Shown: positions 9,445 through 16,357 of the stretch, one piece after another
How positions within the stretch are numbered: the stretch's first letter is position 1
How the letters are laid out: the number at the start of each line of letters is the position of its first letter
Assembly: GCF_001742285.1 (NCBI RefSeq)
Contig: NZ_MIEK01000003.1
Span: 1 to 64,000, forward strand
Direction: 5' to 3'
Source of the DNA: Enterococcus rivorum
GTDB taxonomy: Bacteria; Bacillota; Bacilli; Lactobacillales; Enterococcaceae
Length of the DNA stretch: 64,000 nt
Position numbers and translations under genes: made by a program
Notes under the pieces: model-generated
The model's input: the letters and a program-made list of their open reading frames with translations, nothing else
Database searches by the model: none
Told to the model about the DNA's origin: nothing

Positions 9445-9587
9445 TTTTTCATTATAGCACTTTTTAGTTGGATTATCTAGTTTCTTAATATAATTTAAAT
9501 AAAAATATTGTGTTTTGGTAGCAATTTCGTTACTCTAAATATAAGAACAATATTTCTGTTCATATAATTTAGAAGGAGTTAATAGCT

Positions 9588-9899
9588 ATGAGTAAAATTG
9601 TCAGTAACTCAAGTGTTGCTAGTCAAGTTTCTGCAACAATGAGCCAAGCAGCAAATGCCTTAGCTTCAATCAATAGTCAATCAAATGAAGCTAGTCAAAC
9701 CACCGTTAGCGGCAATTCTAATGCAAAAACGTCCATTCAAAAAGCGAATCAATCCGTGAAACGATTGGTTGCAGCGTTTAATAAAGATATTGATAATGTA
9801 CATACAGTAGCAAAAGAATTTGAACGTGTGGATCAAGTAATCCAACAAAAAGTAGCTGCATTAGATCCTTTCTATTCTCTAAAAGGACGTGGGAATTGA
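9588..9899 (+). CDS. Type VII secretion LXG-associated helical protein (SACOL2603/TIGR04197 family)
   Basis: A 103-residue, probably all-helical, small WXG100-like protein rich in Ser, Gln and Asn, with no signal peptide. It matches the SACOL2603 (TIGR04197/DUF3130) type proteins that precede LXG toxins, called Lap1 in streptococci, where they form part of the secretion-targeting complex on the LXG domain. It begins a translationally coupled set: its stop overlaps the start of the next gene. No T7SS core gene (EssC, EsaA and so on) is in the window, so secretion depends on a system elsewhere. Confidence 0.8.
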   Translation: MSKIVSNSSVASQVSATMSQAANALASINSQSNEASQTTVSGNSNAKTSIQKANQSVKRLVAAFNKDIDNVHTVAKEFERVDQVIQQKVAALDPFYSLKGRGN

Positions 9900-10267
9900 T
9901 GGGAGAACAAGTATTAAGAAAAAAACTTTTAGGTATCGCTGAAGCACAAGACGAAAATCGACAAGATATTCGTCTTCAGGAAGAAAATATAGCTCAATTG
10001 GACTCAATCTATACCCAACAAAATCAATTTTTTAACGAGTTGCAAGGCAAATGGCAAGAACATGAACTAGGAAGTTACCTTGCTGAAGCCAGGGACGAAT
10101 TGAATTACTGTCAACAAAAGAGTTTAGAATTGGTAACAGACGAAATGGAACAATTTTTGTACGAAAAAAAGAACTTAGTGGATCAGGAAGAAAAAGCCAC
10201 TGAAGAGCTTCGATTTTTTTTGAGTGCTCCTTCAGATAAAAAGGAGGAGCTAAAAGATGTCTATTAA
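9899..10267 (+). CDS. Coiled-coil LXG-partner protein (DUF3958-like, Lap2)
   Basis: A 122-residue, mostly charged coiled-coil protein (GIAEAQDENRQDIRLQEENI...). In characterised LXG operons a DUF3958 protein is the second helical partner that binds the LXG domain and is needed for export. The ATG at 9899 overlaps the preceding stop (TGATG). The gene ends 11 bases inside the LXG gene, which implies stoichiometric co-translation. The family assignment rests on position and helical character more than on a sharp motif. Confidence 0.65.
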   Translation: MGEQVLRKKLLGIAEAQDENRQDIRLQEENIAQLDSIYTQQNQFFNELQGKWQEHELGSYLAEARDELNYCQQKSLELVTDEMEQFLYEKKNLVDQEEKATEELRFFLSAPSDKKEELKDVY

Positions 10268-11705
10268 CATGTTTTTAGGAGAAGTGAGAGCACAATCTAA
10301 CAGTGCTGCACAATTGGCCGCCGCTTATTCTGATGGTGTGACTCATATTAAAATTAGTATTGATGGTTTTTTGAACGCTCCTTTATCTGGAAAGACTTAC
10401 GATTCCGCCAAGCGCTACTTTTCAACCGTCTATCCTCCGTTATCAAATGGTGTGACGATGCTTTGTGAAGCTTTAACGGAAGCACATAGAAAGTTTCCGG
10501 AAGAGTTTGAAGCACAAGTGGCTAGTTGTGATGTTCGAGAAGAGGAGTTGGTTGAGGATATTGAAAGTGCAAAGAATATTATTACCCAACAAAGTTATGC
10601 TTTAGATCGATTGAAAGAACCAAATCAATTTTTAGAACAGAGCATTATGAGAATGCAAGATGTTGTTCAGAAATTACAGCAAAAGTTAGAGAAGCTACGA
10701 GCATTCAACAGTCAATCTCCAGGTATTTTTTTAGAGGTAGAAGCTGCACAAAATTTAGTGGATCAAGGTCTGGCAGAAATAGAAGGTAGCTCTTCCTGGA
10801 ATGCTAGTACAGGAACATTTGATTTAGGTAAAATGAATCTGAAATGGATTACTCCAATTGCGACAGCATGGGAAACGAGAGCCAAAAAGATAAAAGCGAA
10901 AGTTGAAGCCTATAATTTAGCCAATCAGGAAGTGACCTACACATTTGATGATTATGGAAATGTCACAGGTGTTTATGTGGATGGTATATTTAATAGAGAA
11001 GCGACTGACATCGTTCAGGAAGCAGTTCGGACTAGAAATGTTGATTTGTTAAAGGGATTTGGTGCAGGGTTTCTTGACCAGCTGTCAAAAAATAATGGAC
11101 AAGCCTTGTTAGACGAACTTTTTGGAGAACGATTTGTTAGCCAAAAACTAAAAGGAACAGCAGGGCATGATATTGGTCGTGTCACTGCAAATATTTTCAG
11201 TTTAGCTCAAAGTGGTGCAGAGTTTTTAGGCGGTGGACTTTGGTTTCTTGCGAATGGTTTTGCAGGAACAGCGACGGCGCCAGAAACTGGAGGAGTCAGT
11301 CTAACCCTTGTTCCAAATGCAGCAGCTCAAACAGGATTAGTTTGGGGGCATGCAGGAGCGGTTGCTGTTAGTGCGTGGGGAGGATTGAATAGTGGTTCCT
11401 ATGGTGGGGCTAATAACAATGTAAATAATATGGATGAATTTTTCAAAACTGACTTTGGATCAGAACTGAAGAAAAATCTTACAAAAACTACAAAACGTAT
11501 TGATGGTCAATCGGTTTATAAAGTAGATAGTAAAAAGGCTAAGGAATTGGGGTTGAACAAAGGAGATCAAATTTATCTAGATGGTTTGCATAAAGATCAT
11601 TTGGAGGTGTTTAATAGTAAAGGAAAATTTGAAAAAGTATTAAACTTAGATGGATCTGTTAATGTGGATAAAACAATAAGAGGTTTGGGGAGAAGATTGA
11701 AATGA
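10257..11705 (+). CDS. LXG-domain polymorphic toxin, T7SS substrate
   Basis: A 482-residue protein. Residues 1 to about 200 form the LXG export domain, with LSGKTYDSAKRYFSTVYPPL and long helices. A middle segment (about 290-390) is glycine/alanine-rich and hydrophobic. The C-terminal about 85 residues are the variable toxin. There D442-GL-H445 followed by LE450VF, a KGK turn, NLDG and a terminal GRR resemble the catalytic end of colicin E3-type 16S rRNA nucleases (D510, H513, E517 in E3), with a one-residue shift. That identification is tentative. The start is fixed by AAGGAGGAG. The next gene overlaps its stop, as expected for a cognate immunity gene. Confidence 0.8.
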   Translation: MSINMFLGEVRAQSNSAAQLAAAYSDGVTHIKISIDGFLNAPLSGKTYDSAKRYFSTVYPPLSNGVTMLCEALTEAHRKFPEEFEAQVASCDVREEELVEDIESAKNIITQQSYALDRLKEPNQFLEQSIMRMQDVVQKLQQKLEKLRAFNSQSPGIFLEVEAAQNLVDQGLAEIEGSSSWNASTGTFDLGKMNLKWITPIATAWETRAKKIKAKVEAYNLANQEVTYTFDDYGNVTGVYVDGIFNREATDIVQEAVRTRNVDLLKGFGAGFLDQLSKNNGQALLDELFGERFVSQKLKGTAGHDIGRVTANIFSLAQSGAEFLGGGLWFLANGFAGTATAPETGGVSLTLVPNAAAQTGLVWGHAGAVAVSAWGGLNSGSYGGANNNVNNMDEFFKTDFGSELKKNLTKTTKRIDGQSVYKVDSKKAKELGLNKGDQIYLDGLHKDHLEVFNSKGKFEKVLNLDGSVNVDKTIRGLGRRLK

Positions 11706-12097
11706 TAATAGGATCTGATGATTTTTATGATTTATTCGAGTTTTACAAGAAAGTAAATGAAAAAAATGGCAATAAACTAAATTTGTCTTCATATAAAGTG
11801 GATACTGATGTTGCAGAAGGAGAAAAAAACATTGCCTATAGTCTTAAAGAAGATGTTATTGAAGAGATAATAGAAGATTTAGAAGAGCTGAAAGCTATCA
11901 CTAAAGATTTAAAGTCGGTAGATACAAGTCAGGCAATTGATGAAATTGTGAGTGACTATCAATTTAAGAGTAATTTGGTCAAGTTAATTGGAATTTATGG
12001 ACACTTGAGCGCCCAATTTGAAGATTTCTATGATTTTCACGTAGAATTTTTAAAAAGTCTTCCTGAAATGACAAAAGAAGATTCTGAACGAATCTAA
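11702..12097 (+). CDS. Probable cognate immunity protein of the LXG toxin
   Basis: A 131-residue, strongly acidic, helical cytoplasmic protein without recognised family. The ATGA overlap with the toxin stop codon and the acidic character fit an immunity protein that neutralises a basic nuclease-like C-terminus. The assignment is positional; I recognise no domain. Confidence 0.55.
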   Translation: MIIGSDDFYDLFEFYKKVNEKNGNKLNLSSYKVDTDVAEGEKNIAYSLKEDVIEEIIEDLEELKAITKDLKSVDTSQAIDEIVSDYQFKSNLVKLIGIYGHLSAQFEDFYDFHVEFLKSLPEMTKEDSERI

Positions 12098-12178
12098 CTA
12101 GATACCAAAAAATTGTTGCACTCAAAATGATAAATTAAAAACCTCTACCGCTAGAAAATAGCAGAACGGAGAAAATTC

Positions 12179-12583
12179 ATGACTAAACATGACTTTACGA
12201 TAGTTCCATATTCAGAAAAATTAACTTATAAAGTGGTGGAGTGGAAAGAGGCAGTTTCAGTGGACGATGCTCTGATTCTATATTTACTAGATTCCTTACA
12301 ATGGGTAGAATCTAGCTGGAATGATATCTCCCAAAAAAATATAGGTATTAATTATTATAGGGTTACTTTTTTTGTTGATGAAGAAATAACACATTTAAAA
12401 TCGATATTGTAGAGTTGGGTATCCCTTTTCAAAAATGCGCCGAATGAATTTACAATGCAAAAAGCAATTTATCCAGAAGAACCTTTTTTCAAAGAAAATA
12501 TATTGAAAGAATTGCTAAATGTAATCAAATTATGTAATACGGCTCTGTTGGAAAATAATGTACTCGTTCACTACGGTATTTAA
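12179..12583 (+). pseudogene. Orphan immunity-like gene interrupted by an amber codon
   Basis: The ORF starts at ATG 12179 after GGAG and stops at a TAG (12410-12412), codon 78. The same frame then stays open for 56 further codons of plausible protein (SWVSLFKNAPNEFT... LLENNVLVHYGI) up to TAA at 12583, directly before a terminator. A single base change therefore splits a 134-residue protein. Extra immunity genes downstream of a toxin-immunity pair are typical of LXG loci. A functional truncated product cannot be excluded. Confidence 0.7.
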
Positions 12584-12608
12584 AATTTGAAAAACAACAA
12601 TTAAAAAT

Positions 12609-12648
12609 GATTGTTTCTGATTTTAAAGATTAGAAGCAATCTTTTTTT
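12609..12648 (+). terminator. Terminator ending the LXG module
   Basis: GATTGTTTCT (12609-12618) pairs with AGAAGCAATC (12632-12641), followed by seven T. Confidence 0.85.
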
Positions 12649-12782
12649 ACTATCAAAACTTATAAGTATTGATAGTTTAGACTTGATAAGCAATAGACTG
12701 TTTCATTGGCTCTCATTACTTACTATCTAAAAAAAAACAATCTTTAATAAAAATTGGTAGACTTGATTTATAACCATAAGTC

Positions 12783-12819
12783 TTTTTCACTATTATTTGG
12801 ATTAAATAATAGTGAAAAA
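12783..12819. repeat. 16-bp perfect inverted repeat in a gene-free stretch
   Basis: TTTTTCACTATTATTT (12783-12798) and AAATAATAGTGAAAAA (12804-12819) are exact complements around GGATT. On either strand the 3' arm ends in A, so it is not an intrinsic terminator. The surrounding 12649-12986 stretch has no convincing ORF; a 10-bp direct repeat TAGACTTGAT occurs twice there. Possibly an operator or the scar of a mobile element. Confidence 0.5.
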
Positions 12820-12986
12820 ACATTGTCAATTTGTTACTATCTTAGTAGAGTGAAAAAAGGTCACGTCGACGTACAGATATGCAAATTTATGAAGTGAAAT
12901 CGATATAGCTTTTAAAATTCAAATACACGTTTTTACTGAATAAATTAATATACATTCTACTTAAAGAAAGAGAAGTGAGATAGATA

Positions 12987-13775
12987 TTGTTAGATTTTAA
13001 TGAAAAAAATTTTATAGCTTCATTTTTTAATAATGCAGGGTATGTTTTGAATTTTTCAGATTCTACTTTTGATACCTTTACACTTGATTCTGTGGGTATT
13101 CCTATTCAAAGTAAGTATAGGTTATCAAAAGGTAAGTCTTTGAATGAATTTATAAAAAATGAAACTGATGATAAAATTTTGAAACTAGCCAATGATCTAG
13201 TCAATTATATTGAGTTTGGTAATGCTAGTCTACCAGAAGGTAAAGAAAATCTGTATCCCAAGTTACTCCAGTTATTATCTCAACATACAGAGGCAGTAAC
13301 GTTTTCGACTAAATTAGCAAGTGAAGTCAAAGATAGATTCGATGATCAATTTATTGAGCAACAAATGGAACTAATGTTATCACTTCTTGAGATTTCACCA
13401 ACAGACGTAGTAGGGAAAGCCAAGGAACTATTGGAGTCTTGCTTTAAACATATTTTAGATGAGTCGGGTGAATCTTATTCCCAAGGAACTCCAATTTCAA
13501 ATCTTCGTAAACAAGTTTTTTCGATACTTAATTTAGATGTCAAAACAAATGTGTCAGCTAAAAACAATGATGATGTAAAGAAAATACTAAGTAGTTTTAA
13601 TTCAATTGTTGATGGTCTCTCTTCTCTTAGAAATGATAAAGGAGATGGGCATGGTAAAGGCAAGAACTTTAAAGAATTACCTAAAAGATACGCTCAATTA
13701 GCGATGAATGCATCGCTTACAGTAGTTCATTTTACTTGGGATACCTTTCGGGACAAACAAAAGAAACCGAATTGA
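12987..13775 (+). CDS. Abortive-infection family protein with C-terminal Abi_C domain
   Basis: A 262-residue cytoplasmic protein. The C-terminal about 80 residues carry SLRNDKGDGHGKG...RYAQLAMNASLTVVHFTWDTF, the pattern of the Abi_C domain (R-N-x-x-G-D-x-H-G, then a helix with the A-x-N motif). The N-terminal 150 residues are helical and unrecognised. Proteins of this type are candidate phage-defence effectors; the biochemical activity is unknown. The TTG start at 12987 has only a weak AAGTGAG upstream. The neighbouring decayed integrase supports arrival by transfer. Confidence 0.7.
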   Translation: MLDFNEKNFIASFFNNAGYVLNFSDSTFDTFTLDSVGIPIQSKYRLSKGKSLNEFIKNETDDKILKLANDLVNYIEFGNASLPEGKENLYPKLLQLLSQHTEAVTFSTKLASEVKDRFDDQFIEQQMELMLSLLEISPTDVVGKAKELLESCFKHILDESGESYSQGTPISNLRKQVFSILNLDVKTNVSAKNNDDVKKILSSFNSIVDGLSSLRNDKGDGHGKGKNFKELPKRYAQLAMNASLTVVHFTWDTFRDKQKKPN

Positions 13776-13789
13776 GCTTAGTAATTCAT

Positions 13790-14350
13790 TTATCCTATAT
13801 TAAAATTTTTAAATGTCTCACTGATTTCTTCCGCACGAATCCCAATATAGCGCTTTGTGATTTGTTGTGAGGTGTGGTTAAAAATCTCCACGAGTGTCGC
13901 AATATCCTTCGTGTTACGATAATAATGATGGCCAAAAGTTTTGCGGACAGTATGAGTACCAATGTCTTTGCGATTTAGATTATTGGACACTTTTTGATAT
14001 AACTGATAGACCGTATTCACTTTAATCGGCTCATTCTTTCCTTGACGACTTGGAAATAACCAGTCGTCAGGTTTTTTATTTTCAGTGTATTCCTGTATTT
14101 CTTTCTAAAGTTTTTGCAAAAATAGAACCCTGGTCTTTCCAGTTTTCTTTTCCTTAATTTTTGGATTAACTGAATAGGCAACGTCCCCTACTTTTAACGT
14201 CACGAGATCAGACATTCGCAAACCTGTGTTGATCCAAAGCTTAAATAAAAAAACGTCTCAATCAGGATTTTTAGATTGACGTAGCCAAAAAAGGAAATCT
14301 TGAATCTCGGTTTCAGTTTGTAACGGCTCCATATTCTCTTTTTTTCTCAT
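13790..14350 (-). pseudogene. Tyrosine recombinase/integrase with two in-frame stops
   Basis: Reading the minus strand from ATG 14350 gives about 186 codons: MRKKENMEPLQTETEIQDFL, then NTGLRMSDLVTLK (box I arginine), HTVRKTFGHH (H-x-x-R) and FNHTSQQITKRYIGI (His and catalytic Tyr). It is interrupted by TGA after SKNPD and by TAG after FLQKL. Both look like single C-to-T changes of CGA and CAG. Only the last 76-codon segment is an open frame. The complete frame otherwise persists, so inactivation is recent. Confidence 0.85.
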
Positions 14351-14750
14351 GATAAAAGCTCCAGTCTTTAGTCTTTTTCAGCACATTATTTTACCTCTAG
14401 TTTAAAGTAACTAGGTACTCGCGACTATCTGAAAAAAGAGTCCCTATTGTCACTTTTTAATTTAATGGCATAATTTCTTTCGACTTATTTCGCAAAATAG
14501 ATAAATGCACCCCAGATAATATCTGTTCTTCTCAATATAATACGAATTTGTGCTATTTATCGATATAAAGTCTATGATGTTTTAAAAGAAAATTTACAAT
14601 AAAAAAATGACACAGCAGTTTTATCGTAAGTTTTGAATGGAAAAGAATTCTTGGATACAGTAGAGACATCCTAATGACTAACTTGTTATATTGAACATGA
14701 GAAACTAAATATAACTGTAAGGATAATGTTATATGCAAATAAACATAATA
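14351..14750. other. Gene-free AT-rich stretch
   Basis: No ORF with a credible ribosome binding site on either strand. It lies between the dead integrase and the promoter of the secreted module and may include an old attachment site, but no repeat could be matched to one. Confidence 0.5.
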
Positions 14751-14812
14751 TTCATATTATTATTTACAAATACTATAATTAATGTTAAGTTTACTCTAGT
14801 TAAGCGCTTACT
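14751..14812 (+). promoter_or_regulatory. Promoter with downstream cre-like site before the secreted module
   Basis: TTCATA (14751-14756) and TATAAT (14774-14779) are 17 bases apart. GTTAAGCGCTTACT (14799-14812) contains the TAAGCGCTTA palindrome of CcpA-binding cre sites and would lie inside the transcribed leader, a roadblock position. Catabolite repression of the module is inferred. Confidence 0.55.
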
Positions 14813-14838
14813 AAAATAAAAATGTGGAGGTTCATTAT

Positions 14839-15462
14839 ATGTTTAAAAAATCAAAATTAGTATGTCTTATTGCTGGGATATTCTTGACACTAACTCCATT
14901 CATAACTTCGAGTAGTTATGCTTATGCTAATGAAGCTTATGATCAGAGTTTAAATGAAACACAAAAAGTTGTAGATAGCCAATTAAAGAAAATGGAACAT
15001 ATGACAGTTAGCGAAAAAGCTGATGAAGTTAATCGTTTATTAAAACAATATGAAGGTATGTCCCTCACCTTAGATACACCACTTAGTAGAAATGTCAAAC
15101 CAGCGCAACCTTCGACAGAAGTTAAAGTAGTCAACGGAGGAATTAATTTTTTTGCATATAATAAAGAAGGAATTAATAAGTTAGCTAACATTTTTGCTAA
15201 TCTTTCATTTTCTGAAGGCTTCATAGGAGGGTCGGGAGGAGTTGCTGGATTGATTGCTGCGGCACTAGGACTTGGATCAGCTCTTACAGCTGGTTTGGCG
15301 GGAATTTTAGCCGCTCTAGGATCTTATGCATTTACCTATTTTGGAGCAGCTAGAGATATTATGAGAGAACATGATAAAGCTGAGCATAAAAAAGCAGGGG
15401 TTAGAATTTCTGTTACAGAAGTTCTTGATATAACTAATAAAGGAATCAATGCTTATGGATAA
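14839..15462 (+). CDS. Secreted protein with glycine-rich hydrophobic segment (possible bacteriocin or pore former)
   Basis: A 207-residue protein of no family I recognise. A classical signal peptide (KKSK, hydrophobic core, probable cleavage after SYAYA, about residue 30) is followed by a charged helical region to about 100. A long Gly/Ala/Leu-rich stretch (about 130-175: GGSGGVAGLIAAALGLG..., AGILAALGSYAF) could form a membrane hairpin, and the end is basic/helical. The ATG at 14839 follows TGGAGG; an earlier in-frame GTG lacks support. It overlaps by eight bases a tiny two-helix membrane protein, an arrangement typical of bacteriocin and immunity gene pairs. Confidence 0.55.
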   Translation: MFKKSKLVCLIAGIFLTLTPFITSSSYAYANEAYDQSLNETQKVVDSQLKKMEHMTVSEKADEVNRLLKQYEGMSLTLDTPLSRNVKPAQPSTEVKVVNGGINFFAYNKEGINKLANIFANLSFSEGFIGGSGGVAGLIAAALGLGSALTAGLAGILAALGSYAFTYFGAARDIMREHDKAEHKKAGVRISVTEVLDITNKGINAYG

Positions 15463-15616
15463 TAATAAAAAAAGTAGAATTGTTATTCTACTTTTTATTC
15501 TACTTGTAATTTTTGTGTTTCTAACAACTTATAAAATGAATAACTTGGCTCCGTTAATTTTTTATCTATTTATTGTAATTTTAAGCTATATTATAGGTAA
15601 ATTTAGTAATAAGTAA
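15455..15616 (+). CDS. 53-residue two-helix membrane protein, candidate immunity protein
   Basis: Starts MDNNKKSR, then two hydrophobic helices (about 8-25 and 32-47) and a KFSNK tail. Its ATG overlaps the end of the secreted protein gene by eight bases (ATGGATAA), so it is translationally coupled. Size, topology and position resemble membrane immunity peptides of class II bacteriocins. No sequence family recognised. Confidence 0.55.
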   Translation: MDNNKKSRIVILLFILLVIFVFLTTYKMNNLAPLIFYLFIVILSYIIGKFSNK

Positions 15617-15682
15617 TTTGTATATTGAAACTGCTGATTTTTATTGGTAAAAATTCTAATAAACTGAAAGGATACGTTTTGT

Positions 15683-16342
15683 ATGAATATAAAAAAAATT
15701 TTTTTGGTACTTTTCTCAATTATCTTTTCACTGGTGCTAATTTTATCTCCTGAGAAAGCTAACGCTGATTTTACTCCTCCAGAAGTAGAAAATATAATAA
15801 TTCAGGAGTTATCTGACTCGATAAAAAAAGGGTTTACCATGCAACCCACTCCAAAATCAATAGCCTACATTTTGAATTTTATTGAAAAATCAAATAAACG
15901 AACACCAAAGGAATTACTCAAATATGTTTATCCAACATATAATGATTCTCAACTAAATACAGTTTCGGCTAATCTTGAGCAATCTAACAATTATTTGACT
16001 AGTCAAAAATATCAAACCAAAATTTTAAAAGGCTATCCAGATATAAACTTATTGAAAGAAGAGCTATCTAATGGTCGTCCTGTTATTGCATATCTAACTG
16101 CAAATGGTAATTATTGGATTGAGCAAGAAACGTCAATAATTATATATGGTTATCAAAAAATTACTTTTCCTGGCAGACCGCCTATGATTCTTTATATGTA
16201 TCAAAGCGTTACGCATGGTAAAGGTGCTATTTATAGTGGAGGAGAAAGTGAAATACCATTACTTCTGACTGAAAGTCAAACAGATCCTACTGCAAATATC
16301 ACCTTTAAATGGGTTTCTACATTATACGGGTTTAACAAATAA
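15683..16342 (+). CDS. Exported staphopain-fold (C47-like) protein lacking the catalytic residues
   Basis: A 219-residue protein with a signal peptide (cut near EKANA, residue 28). The rest aligns by eye with the C47 peptidase encoded next: GFTMQPTPKSIAYILNFI stands where the active protease has WCQSFTMAAAIN, and ETSIIIYGY where it has GHSIALIGY. Both the nucleophilic Cys and the catalytic His are therefore absent. The pattern GRPVIAYL before it is typical of papain-like folds. It may act as a decoy, inhibitor, chaperone or binding subunit. The role is unknown; the homology is my reading, not a computed alignment. Confidence 0.5.
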   Translation: MNIKKIFLVLFSIIFSLVLILSPEKANADFTPPEVENIIIQELSDSIKKGFTMQPTPKSIAYILNFIEKSNKRTPKELLKYVYPTYNDSQLNTVSANLEQSNNYLTSQKYQTKILKGYPDINLLKEELSNGRPVIAYLTANGNYWIEQETSIIIYGYQKITFPGRPPMILYMYQSVTHGKGAIYSGGESEIPLLLTESQTDPTANITFKWVSTLYGFNK

Positions 16343-16357
16343 GGGAGTGGAATACAG

